Shown: positions 1-5,065, counted from the stretch's first letter. The stretch is 5,846 nt of DNA from Alphaproteobacteria bacterium CG11_big_fil_rev_8_21_14_0_20_44_7 (GCA_002787615.1 PCXJ01000034.1:6427-12272); one strand, 5' to 3'. Notes: a model not told the origin generated them from the sequence alone. Numbers and translations: made by a program.

Positions 1-793
1 AACCTGGTATGCGTACATCATAAAACGACATCGCAGAGGCGTTAATGAAGCGCAGGCGAATTCGTTCACCGGCTTTGAAAATCCCTGTCCAGTTCTGCTC
101 CGGCGTTTTGCCGTTGGTAAGAAATACATAACCCGTTACATCCGATAAGTCGGTGGGAAGCATGCGCATCTCGCCCCACATCTTGGCATTTTCCCATGCT
201 TTGCCAAATCCATCTTCTTTTACATCGGCAAAGAAGTCTCCCACCGTGCGGCGGGCATATTGATAATATTCAGAGGACATTTTTAGGTTGCCCATGATGG
301 TGTCGGAATCTTCGTCATGGAAATCGGATAGCAGCACTACATAATCACGGTCGGCCTGCACAGGGCCTTTGCCTTTGGGTGTAATAACGATAGAGCCATA
401 ATGTCCATCTTGTTCCTGCCCCATACTGTGGGCGTGATACCAATAGGTTCCGGCTTGGCGAATTTTGAAGCGATAGGTGAATGTTTCACCAGGTCTGATC
501 CCTGGAAAGTCGTTAAAGCCTGGCACACCATCCATTTCGCCAGGTAGCAACAAGCCGTGCCAATGCACGGAAGTATCTTCATCCATATGGTTGGTAACGG
601 TAATGTTGACATCTTCACCTTCGACAAAACGCAATGTCGGCCCTGGTATGCCACCGTTTACGGTGATCTTTTCAACTGGCGTGCCGGTGATATTGACCAC
701 CCCACGAGCAATATCTAAATGATAGCTTCCTGCCCATGCCGGAGCAGAAAACAGTATGATGACCATTAGGATTGCTGCTTTTACACTATTCAT
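1..793 (-). CDS. copA: CopA-type periplasmic multicopper oxidase, N-terminal 264 residues (C-terminus beyond window)
   Basis: This is the N-terminal part of a copper-resistance multicopper oxidase, a periplasmic enzyme family that binds copper and oxidises Cu(I). The ATG at 793-791 follows a GGAG Shine-Dalgarno (799-802) with a 5-nt spacer. Residues 1-21 form a Sec-type signal peptide ending APAWA, without the twin arginine common in the family. The cupredoxin core follows, with copper-ligand motifs HWHG at 77-80 and YHAH at 119-122. Family signatures TSVHWHGLLLP, DGVPG, RTVGDF, MWGEMRM and RLRFINASAM are clear. CopA proteins are usually near 600 residues, so more than half of the gene, including the C-terminal HCH copper motif, lies to the left. 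It is last in the order anti-sigma, sensor, sigma, copA and has its own ECF-type promoter. Family assignment is firm; the exact substrate is inferred. Confidence 0.93.
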   Translation of the reverse strand, partial: MNSVKAAILMVIILFSAPAWAGSYHLDIARGVVNITGTPVEKITVNGGIPGPTLRFVEGEDVNITVTNHMDEDTSVHWHGLLLPGEMDGVPGFNDFPGIRPGETFTYRFKIRQAGTYWYHAHSMGQEQDGHYGSIVITPKGKGPVQADRDYVVLLSDFHDEDSDTIMGNLKMSSEYYQYARRTVGDFFADVKEDGFGKAWENAKMWGEMRMLPTDLSDVTGYVFLTNGKTPEQNWTGIFKAGERIRLRFINASAMSFYDVRIPG

Positions 794-820
794 AATTGCT
801 CCGAGTTTTATAAGTTTCAG

Positions 821-852
821 CTAATACGCGCTGGATAGTTCTATCCCTCAAA
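821..852 (-). promoter_or_regulatory. ECF-type promoter of copA
   Basis: Read on the minus strand, TTTGAGGGAT (852-843) is followed by 14 nt and CGTATTAG (828-821). The same two blocks at identical spacing precede the anti-sigma gene, and the spacers between them differ in sequence. The -35 block overlaps the TGA stop of the sigma gene (850-848). A start near 813-815 would give a leader of about 20 nt. Recognition by the adjacent ECF sigma factor is inferred from the duplication and the context. Confidence 0.75.
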
Positions 853-1459
853 AATTCTTTGCCAGCTTTTCAGCCAGAATTTTACGAGCACGATAGACGC
901 GGGTTTCCACGGTTTTAGGGGTGACATTCAATAGTTCGGCACACATCTCCTGCGAGTTGCCCTCTACCGCAAATAGAATCAGTGCGGTTTTGAGCTTGTG
1001 CGGTAGCTTGTCAATTTCCTGATCGAGAATATGTAGCTGCTGGCGCGTGTCGGCCAGATCTTCGATGTTGCCTCCGGGATCGGCAATAATATCATGGTAT
1101 GACGCGTTGCCTTGCTCATCGGCAATCGTAGCATCCAACGATAAAAACTGCCTGACTTTTTGTTTGCGACCCCAATCACGGCACAGATTGATGGCGATTT
1201 GATAAAGCCATGTCGAGAATTTGTATGATGGGCTATAGGTCTCGGCTTTGAAATGCAAACGGATGAAGGTTTCCTGCAAAATATCATAGGCAGCATCTTC
1301 ATCTTTGACGTAGCGGGAAATGAAGGCGAAGAGTTTGTGCTTATAGCGGCGCATCAGCTCGTTTAGCGCTGGCTCACATCCTTCGCTTACCAAACGAACT
1401 AGGGTTTTATCCTCTGTGGCATCGTCAATTGTTTCATTATTTGTTCTCGTAAAGCGCAT
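848..1459 (-). CDS. ECF sigma factor, CnrH-like
   Basis: An RNA polymerase sigma factor of the extracytoplasmic-function class, 203 residues from the start chosen here. Sigma region 2 covers about residues 35-100 (RRYKHKLFAFISRYVKDED, then DILQETFIRL and FSTWLYQIAINLCRDW). Region 4 covers about 150-200, opening with LPHKLKTALIL and carrying the helix-turn-helix around VTPKTVETRVYRARK. The ATG at 1459-1457 was chosen because it leaves a normal short N-terminus before region 2. An in-frame ATG at 1495 would add 12 residues and deeper overlap without a better ribosome site. The start overlaps the end of the sensor gene by 23 nt and has no well-spaced Shine-Dalgarno (GGAG lies about 13 nt upstream), so translation is probably coupled. 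Its likely targets are the two matching promoters in this window. Confidence 0.9.
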   Translation of the reverse strand: MRFTRTNNETIDDATEDKTLVRLVSEGCEPALNELMRRYKHKLFAFISRYVKDEDAAYDILQETFIRLHFKAETYSPSYKFSTWLYQIAINLCRDWGRKQKVRQFLSLDATIADEQGNASYHDIIADPGGNIEDLADTRQQLHILDQEIDKLPHKLKTALILFAVEGNSQEMCAELLNVTPKTVETRVYRARKILAEKLAKNF

Positions 1460-1889
1460 CGGTGACCATCTGCTCCAATTTTTGATTCTGCTCATCGGTT
1501 AGGATGGGGCGCATCTCAAACAGATGTTCCAATGTCGCCTTTTGCAGCTCACCCATAGCTTGGTGAATTTTATCGGTGGCAGCCTGTACGTTAGGACTGA
1601 ATGATTTGTCAGCTTTGATAGCCTCGGCCAGCTCCATATTAGCAAGGCGCATTTGCTCTTCTAAATATAGGCGGCGCTGGCGGTAACGCTTTTCGATATC
1701 TACCAGCTGCTTGTCCTGCTCGGCGGTAATATTCAAACGATCATGCAATACTTTGTGCCAGCCTACCGAATCCGTATGATGTTTATGGTCATGCGACTGC
1801 ATGTAATGAGTGCCGATATATTGACCACCAAAGGCAACCGCCAATACGATCAGTAGGAATAAGGTGGCGTTGATATAGCGTTTCTTCAT
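1437..1889 (-). CDS. CnrX-like periplasmic metal sensor
   Basis: A membrane-anchored periplasmic metal sensor of the CnrX/NccX type, 150 residues. Residues 7-24 form one N-terminal membrane helix and the rest is a helical periplasmic domain. A histidine-rich patch (HDHKHH, 33-38) follows the anchor. H45, H49, E66, H122 and M126 match, with a constant offset of three, the ligands H42, H46, E63, H119 and M123 that I recall for Ni/Co-sensing CnrX; the overall length is also close. In that system metal binding on the sensor leads to release of the sigma factor from the membrane anti-sigma. The start overlaps the anti-sigma stop in an ATGA (1889-1886), and the end overlaps the sigma gene. The neighbour copA suggests copper as the signal, whereas the ligand set suggests nickel or cobalt; specificity is open. 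Confidence 0.87.
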   Translation of the reverse strand: MKKRYINATLFLLIVLAVAFGGQYIGTHYMQSHDHKHHTDSVGWHKVLHDRLNITAEQDKQLVDIEKRYRQRRLYLEEQMRLANMELAEAIKADKSFSPNVQAATDKIHQAMGELQKATLEHLFEMRPILTDEQNQKLEQMVTDALYENK

Positions 1890-2221
1890 TTCACGCGCTC
1901 AATTAGGTTGGATGATAGATATGGTGACTGCGCGGTAAATATGCTCATGCCCAGCGCATCATCATTGGAGGCATTAGCTGGACCGGGAGTAAATACCGGG
2001 CTGACGCTGATGCCAATAACTAATGCCATGGCAAGGGATGCCATACGAAATTGCGGCACGGAAAAAGCCAGTGCCATCTTGTCATACCATGGCTGCACCA
2101 TCTCGGCGCTGACGGCATGGATTCTGCGCCACACATCCTGCTCAAGCCTGTCCAATTTATGATCGGCAGGGGCGGTATTAAAGTGCATGGCAAGCAATCT
2201 GTTTAGCATTTTGTGTAACAT
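1886..2221 (-). CDS. Single-pass membrane anti-sigma factor, CnrY-like
   Basis: A 111-residue protein with a cytoplasmic N-terminus of about 58 residues, one membrane helix at about 60-77 (ASLAMALVIGISVSPVF) and a short periplasmic tail of about 33 residues. The cytoplasmic part has amphipathic segments (LHKMLNRLLAM and LDRLEQDVWRRIHAV) of the kind that wrap an ECF sigma factor. I call it from topology, size and position first in an anti-sigma, sensor, sigma cluster, because such short anti-sigmas share little sequence. The ATG at 2221 is preceded by AAGGAA with about 8 nt spacing; a longer reading frame reaching 2317 would run through the promoter and is not used. Its stop overlaps the sensor start by 4 nt, giving tight translational coupling. 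Confidence 0.75.
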   Translation of the reverse strand: MLHKMLNRLLAMHFNTAPADHKLDRLEQDVWRRIHAVSAEMVQPWYDKMALAFSVPQFRMASLAMALVIGISVSPVFTPGPANASNDDALGMSIFTAQSPYLSSNLIERVK

Positions 2222-2252
2222 CTCATGTTCCTTGTTAGTCTGAATTATACCC

Positions 2253-2284
2253 CTTATACGGCGTAACCGCTGCCATCCCTCAAA
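2253..2284 (-). promoter_or_regulatory. ECF-type promoter of the anti-sigma/sensor/sigma operon
   Basis: On the minus strand TTTGAGGGAT (2284-2275), a 14-nt spacer and CGTATAAG (2260-2253) repeat the copA promoter layout. The start would fall near 2246, about 25 nt before the ATG. A perfect TATAAT on the minus strand (2249-2244) just downstream might be a housekeeping -10 for basal expression, but no matching -35 is seen. The arrangement predicts autoregulation by the sigma factor. Confidence 0.75.
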
Positions 2285-2419
2285 TTTTTTTACTAAGGTA
2301 TAATAGACCGAGCACATTTTAGCCTATCTACCAAAAAAATCCATGTTTTCCAGCAAAATGAGTGATAAAACGCCATAGCCCAATAAAACCGCGAGTTACT
2401 GAAATTTCGACTAAAAGCG

Positions 2420-2447
2420 TTTACTTCTTCCGGCAATAAACTATGAT
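2420..2447 (+). promoter_or_regulatory. Housekeeping-type promoter of the leader-lipoprotein-XRE operon
   Basis: TTTACT (2420-2425) and TATGAT (2442-2447) are separated by 16 bp and match the sigma-70 consensus at four and five of six positions. The predicted start, about 2453-2455, coincides with the first base of the 5' strand of the leader RNA closing stem. The coincidence strengthens both calls. The preceding 2285-2419 stretch holds no feature I can support. Confidence 0.5.
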
Positions 2448-2454
2448 CAGTGCC

Positions 2455-2632
2455 GTAACGAGGCGTAGAAACCTCACAAAGATACATCGGACAGGTATTT
2501 ACGAAATGTCCTCCCCTATGTTGGGAGGGCGGCGGAATACAACAACCGCTTGCGGTGAATACGCTGCGGGTCGCTTTGTGACTTTTCTAACCTCCCGACA
2601 CCATCGGGTGCCACATGGGGATACCTCGTTAC
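2455..2632 (+). ncRNA. Structured 5' leader RNA, candidate cis-regulatory switch
   Basis: Nested perfect complements lie in this stretch. P1 pairs GTAACGAGG (2455-2463) with CCTCGTTAC (2624-2632). P2 pairs TAGAAA (2466-2471) with TTTCTA (2584-2589) and, across a 2x2 internal loop, TCACAAAG (2474-2481) with CTTTGTGA (2574-2581). Inside P2 are GGAC...GTCC (2489-2511, continued by ATTT/AAAT), a TCCC/GGGA hairpin (2512-2526), and GCGGCG/CGCTGC (2529-2567), which closes over ACCG-CTTG-CGGT (2545-2556). A further hairpin CCCGA/TCGGG (2594-2608) lies between P2 and P1. A G-U pair in GCGGCG/CGCTGC would be a C-A mismatch on the other strand, which favours plus-strand RNA. The lipoprotein start codon is 31 nt beyond P1. 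I recognise no known riboswitch class; pairing was read by eye, without energy or covariation. Confidence 0.55.
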
Positions 2633-2659
2633 AGTAATGTAACAATAATAGGAGGTATT
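2621..2659 (+). promoter_or_regulatory. Shine-Dalgarno-sequestering hairpin, alternative to leader stem P1
   Basis: ATACCTC (2621-2627) is complementary to GAGGTAT (2653-2659), which contains most of the AGGAGG ribosome site (2650-2655). Directly inside, GTTACA (2628-2633) pairs with TGTAAC (2638-2643) around a GTAA loop, so the 5' strand is 13 contiguous bases with one 8-nt bulge on the 3' side. The bases 2624-2632 used here are exactly those used by P1, so the two folds exclude each other: P1 frees the ribosome site and this hairpin hides it. The inner palindrome could instead be a DNA operator. Confidence 0.55.
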
Positions 2660-2662
2660 CAG

Positions 2663-3100
2663 ATGAAAAAAACACTCACCATAGTAACACTCACCGCGCT
2701 TGCAGGCTGCACCACATTGGGGGATGTAGAAAAGGAAGCGTTGCGTGATCGTGCCATCGCCGATGCCAAGGCGCAGCCCAAGGAAATGCATCTTGCCTAT
2801 TTGCAATGTTACGGCTTGAGCCAGTCGGACAAAAAAAGCTGTCGCCGCACGGCATCAAGGCTTGCTACCAGTGGACGAGTTGATGCCAGCACATGGGACT
2901 ATATCTTGCCATTCGATTATGAGGCCGAACGTCTTGGTTTTCAAACATTTCTAAAAGACCAGGGGAAACGCTGCGCCGGGGTGAATCAGGGACCGCAATA
3001 TAACAAAGAAAGCAATGCGTATGATGTGATTTGTACCGATGGCCATCAATATGGCATGCGCTTTGATCGTGAAAAATCGGCATGGGAGCTGGTGAAGTGA
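2663..3100 (+). CDS. Small outer-membrane or periplasmic lipoprotein, function unknown
   Basis: A 145-residue lipoprotein precursor. The signal peptide is MKKTLTIVTLTALAGC, with lipobox LAGC and lipidated Cys16. The mature part has cysteines 49, 60, 104 and 124, possibly two disulfides (C49-xxxxxxxxxx-C60 and C104...C124), and a charged N-terminal helix (about 21-45). The C-terminal segment YDVICTDGHQYGMRFDREKSAWELV looks like a short beta-rich fold. I do not recognise the family. The ATG at 2663 is favoured by a full AGGAGG at 7-nt spacing and by the signal peptide; an upstream ATG at 2615 would add 16 residues and spoil the signal. It is first in an operon with the XRE gene (9-nt gap) and lies behind a structured leader that can mask its ribosome site. 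Confidence 0.85.
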   Translation: MKKTLTIVTLTALAGCTTLGDVEKEALRDRAIADAKAQPKEMHLAYLQCYGLSQSDKKSCRRTASRLATSGRVDASTWDYILPFDYEAERLGFQTFLKDQGKRCAGVNQGPQYNKESNAYDVICTDGHQYGMRFDREKSAWELVK

Positions 3101-3109
3101 GGCATTGCC

Positions 3110-3469
3110 ATGACCACAACAATCAAAAAAGAAAAGCATCCGCTTAATGTGAAAATTGGTGAGCGCATCCGTGTGGGGCGCAAAGCATGCGGTTTAAGCC
3201 AGCATGATTTGGGTGATATGCTGCCCAAACCGATTACATTTCAGCAAGTACAAAAATATGAAAAAGGCACTAATCGCATCAGCGTGTTGATGCTGAATGA
3301 TATAGCTGAAACCATGCAACTGCCGCTGGCGTATTTTTTGGAAGATCTACAGGATATTAAAAATACGCTGACGGAGATGGAGTGGAAGATTTTACGCAGC
3401 GTTCGTGGTTTGTCGGCTGAATCCCAACAAGCATTGATTACATTATTGAATGAAAAAATGGCGAGGTAG
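3110..3469 (+). CDS. XRE/Cro-CI family helix-turn-helix regulator
   Basis: A 119-residue DNA-binding protein. The helix-turn-helix domain covers about residues 14-77, from IGERIRVGRKACGLSQHDLGDML through ITFQQVQKYEKGTNRIS to LPLAYF. The FQQVQKYEKGTNRI signature is typical of a large alphaproteobacterial XRE group. The C-terminal 40 residues are helical (MEWKILRSVRGLS, then ALITLLNEKMAR) and may dimerise. The ATG at 3110 has GAGG 7 nt upstream, made from the end of the lipoprotein gene. Its 3' end faces the next gene with one base between stop codons. It has no protease domain, so it is not itself a self-cleaving CI. Possible targets are the TGTTAC repeats at 4240-4275 and the GTTACA palindrome at 2628-2643; this is inference. 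Confidence 0.88.
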   Translation: MTTTIKKEKHPLNVKIGERIRVGRKACGLSQHDLGDMLPKPITFQQVQKYEKGTNRISVLMLNDIAETMQLPLAYFLEDLQDIKNTLTEMEWKILRSVRGLSAESQQALITLLNEKMAR

Positions 3470-3470
3470 C

Positions 3471-4208
3471 TTAAGCGGCGCGAAGACGATAATGGCCTTT
3501 GCCATCCGACTCAATCAGATTACGCCATTCGGGTTGGCTCTTAAATACATCTCGCATGCGGTTACATTGCGACCCGGCATCATGCAATAACACTTTACCA
3601 TAAATCCATGGCTCTCCGTTCTGGCTGGCATTATGCAAGCGTTCGATCACCTTGGCCTGGATAGTGCCAAGGTGAAAATTCTCATCCTCATACACCACAT
3701 GACGATAATGATTACTATAGACAAAACGGCGGCCATTGGTTCTTTTGCGGCTATAGTAAGGATCATGCTGTAAATGATCACTATAGGCGGGTTGCTGATC
3801 TACCGTACCGATTTGATATTCCTTCTCAAATGCTTCTTTATCATTATTCATCACCAATAAATCACGCTCAAGCACCATGAGCGGTGGCTGCTGTGGTTCA
3901 TCGGCAATACGGATATCACTATGCTGTTTGTGACCTACAGCGAGAAAATGAGTGAGCGATGATTCTCCACGTTGAAATAGCATATGGCAATCTTTGGGCC
4001 GTACTCCTACCAACCCCTCATAATGCTCACAAATGGCGGTGTGAAATTGACACCCTTCTTCCTTGCCATATTCTACAAAGCATATTGGTAGCCAGACACA
4101 AACCTTGAGCAAATTATTTTCGACTGCGTACATTACCTCATCGTGGGAGATACTCCATTGTTTTTCAATTATCTCCAATCGAAAATAATCCTGCTTGGGA
4201 AGTGCCAT
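3471..4208 (-). CDS. Conserved-looking hypothetical protein, possible DNA-binding (winged-helix-like C-terminus)
   Basis: A 245-residue soluble protein with no signal or membrane segment; I do not recognise a named family. The N-terminus (about 9-40, FRLEIIEKQWSISHDEVMYA then VENNLLKVCVWL) resembles the helix-turn-helix start of excisionase-like or recruiting proteins. The centre is rich in His, Tyr and acidic residues. The last 70 residues (from FHLGTIQAKVIERLH to HYRLRAA) have the helix-helix-helix-beta pattern of a winged helix, ending in MRDVFKSQPEWRNLIESDG. Similar C-termini occur, as I recall, in uncharacterised alphaproteobacterial proteins. The ATG at 4208 has GAGG 6 nt upstream. It converges with the XRE gene and diverges from the UmuD-like gene across the TGTTAC repeat array, so it is probably co-controlled with the latter. 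Confidence 0.75.
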   Translation of the reverse strand: MALPKQDYFRLEIIEKQWSISHDEVMYAVENNLLKVCVWLPICFVEYGKEEGCQFHTAICEHYEGLVGVRPKDCHMLFQRGESSLTHFLAVGHKQHSDIRIADEPQQPPLMVLERDLLVMNNDKEAFEKEYQIGTVDQQPAYSDHLQHDPYYSRKRTNGRRFVYSNHYRHVVYEDENFHLGTIQAKVIERLHNASQNGEPWIYGKVLLHDAGSQCNRMRDVFKSQPEWRNLIESDGKGHYRLRAA

Positions 4209-4229
4209 ATCCTGCCTCGCTTTTTTACA

Positions 4230-4275
4230 TGTTATTATCTGTTACAATAGTTGTTACTTGATTTGTTACAGATAA
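4230..4275. promoter_or_regulatory. Operator array of 12-bp tandem TGTTAC repeats between divergent genes
   Basis: TGTTAC begins at 4240, 4252 and 4264, so three 12-bp units lie head to tail: TGTTACAATAGT, TGTTACTTGATT and TGTTACAGATAA. A degenerate TGTTAT starts at 4230. The outer edges also form an inverted repeat, TTATCTG (4235-4241) with CAGATAA (4269-4275). Position between two divergent genes, one UmuD/repressor-like, fits a shared operator. The bound protein is unknown. Confidence 0.6.
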
Positions 4276-4277
4276 AG

Positions 4278-4305
4278 TTTTATATAAAATATCCGTGGCT
4301 ATAAT
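4278..4305 (+). promoter_or_regulatory. Probable promoter of the UmuD-like gene
   Basis: A perfect TATAAT lies at 4300-4305, with a weak TTTTAT (4278-4283) 16 bp upstream; the expected start is near 4312. A second choice is TTGATT (4258-4263) with TATATA (4281-4286) at 17 bp, which would lie inside the TGTTAC array. Either placement puts the array at or just upstream of the polymerase site. Confidence 0.4.
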
Positions 4306-4358
4306 GCAACCTAAACTATATATCTACACTTAATAACACAACCTATAGGATAAAAAAC

Positions 4359-4856
4359 TTGACATCTAAAGCAGCGAAAAGAGGTCGTCCGGCAAGGCCT
4401 ACTAAGGTGATGAGAGTACCTTTGGAATTGACGGATCAAATCGAAAATTATTGCAAAAAAAGCGGCTATCGTTTGCCATTACTTACCGGAAAAGTGCCTG
4501 CAGGATTTCCGCTCAATGCTACTGACCACATCTCCGAGTGGGTAGATATGAATCAGATGATTATTAAAGACCCTGGGAGCATGTTTTTAATTGAGGCGGT
4601 GGGTGATTCAATGGAAGATGATCATATTTATGAAGGTGACTTGCTGATTGCAGATGGCTCGATTCAACCAAGGCACGGCATGATTGTCATTGCCGCTATT
4701 GATGGAGAATACACGGTCAAACGCTTTTTCAAAAAAGACAATGCCATTAAATTGGTGCCTGCTAATTCCAACTATCCGGAAATTGATGTGACCGACAATA
4801 TGCAATTTGCTGTTGCCGGTGTGGTGGTGCGTTCATTGCATCAATTCTCATACTAA
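4359..4856 (+). CDS. UmuD-like S24 self-cleaving protease with basic N-terminal arm
   Basis: A 165-residue protein of the LexA/UmuD peptidase family. The core from about residue 39 follows UmuD closely: PAGFP with predicted cleavage between A48 and G49, VDMNQMIIKDP, catalytic S84 in GDSM, and catalytic K121 in YTVKRF. The Ser-Lys distance (37) and the cleavage-to-Ser distance (36) equal those of E. coli UmuD (C24, S60, K97). In front are about 38 extra residues: an AT-hook-like RGRP (8-11) and KVMRVPLELTDQIENY, which resembles the first strand and helix of a ribbon-helix-helix. The start is TTG at 4359, supported by AGGA (4347-4350) 8 nt upstream; an ATG at 4410 would remove the basic arm and lacks a clear site. 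No umuC follows within 990 bp. It may be a polymerase-V subunit working in trans or a phage-type regulator cleaved on DNA damage. No alphaproteobacterial SOS box (GTTC-N7-GTTC) was found upstream. Confidence 0.88.
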   Translation: MTSKAAKRGRPARPTKVMRVPLELTDQIENYCKKSGYRLPLLTGKVPAGFPLNATDHISEWVDMNQMIIKDPGSMFLIEAVGDSMEDDHIYEGDLLIADGSIQPRHGMIVIAAIDGEYTVKRFFKKDNAIKLVPANSNYPEIDVTDNMQFAVAGVVVRSLHQFSY

Positions 4857-4869
4857 ACCTTGAATCTAA

Positions 4870-4888
4870 CTCCTAGGAGCTGGCTCCT
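4870..4888 (+). terminator. Weak hairpin after the UmuD-like gene
   Basis: AGGAG (4875-4879) pairs with CTCCT (4884-4888) around CTGG, and the same AGGAG also pairs with the preceding CTCCT (4870-4874) as a 10-bp palindrome. Only TTAAT follows, not a T-run, so intrinsic termination is doubtful. Confidence 0.25.
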
Positions 4889-4890
4889 TA

Positions 4891-4923
4891 ATCCCCACTC
4901 CATCCACCACCAAGCCCCACACA
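4891..4923. repeat. 11-bp phased repeat cluster A (3 units)
   Basis: Units start at 4891 (ATCCCCACTCC), 4902 (ATCCACCACCA) and 4913 (AGCCCCACACA), exactly 11 bp apart. This cluster is more degenerate than B. It opens the gene-free stretch 4857-5261. Between it and cluster B (4924-5018) I see only a solitary TTGACA (4930-4935) without a -10 and a short inverted repeat GCATG/CATGC (4975-4991). Confidence 0.6.
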
Positions 4924-5018
4924 AAATGGTTGACATAATGTGTGCCTTAATGGGCAGCGCATTTTCTTTTTTGGGCATGTCATTTCCATGCGCCGTTTGC
5001 GCTATTTTGAGGGAAATT

Positions 5019-5062
5019 ATCCCCACCGCATCCCCCTTTAATCCCCGTTTCATCCCCACCTA
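5019..5062. repeat. 11-bp phased repeat cluster B (4 units, best conserved)
   Basis: ATCCCC begins at 5019, 5030, 5041 and 5052, four perfect hexamers at exactly 11-bp spacing with variable 5-bp fillers (ACCGC, CTTTA, GTTTC, ACCTA). The first unit belongs to TTATCCCCA (5017-5025), one mismatch from the DnaA box TTATCCACA. Direct repeats phased at about one helical turn would let a protein load on one face of the DNA, as in iterons or ParR-bound parC sites. Immediately to the right is TATAAT at 5066-5071. Confidence 0.8.
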
Positions 5063-5065
5063 GAA

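Noticed and set aside
337..722. Open frames on both strands inside copA
   Set aside because: They are shadows of the clear CopA reading frame, with no ribosome sites and no family resemblance.
1886..2317. Longer 143-residue form of the anti-sigma protein
   Set aside because: The extension would be translated from the promoter region upstream of the predicted transcript start; the ATG at 2221 has a ribosome site and normal length.
2455..2632. Retron-like msr/msd RNA with end inverted repeats
   Set aside because: The 9-bp ends and internal hairpins recall one, but no reverse transcriptase gene follows; the next genes are a lipoprotein and an XRE regulator.
2443..2637. 64-codon plus-strand open frame across the leader
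   Set aside because: Its ATG lies inside the predicted -10 element, before the expected transcript start, there is no ribosome site, and the sequence is explained by RNA pairing.
2455..2643. Miniature inverted-repeat transposable element
   Set aside because: There is no target-site duplication, the inverted ends are short, and the promoter and Shine-Dalgarno link fits a leader better.
4930..4935. Consensus -35 TTGACA between repeat clusters A and B
   Set aside because: No acceptable -10 lies 15-19 bp downstream on the plus strand.
5006..5014. Third ECF -35 element (TTTGAGGGA on the plus strand)
   Set aside because: No CGTAT follows 14 nt later; the place is occupied by the ATCCCC repeats.
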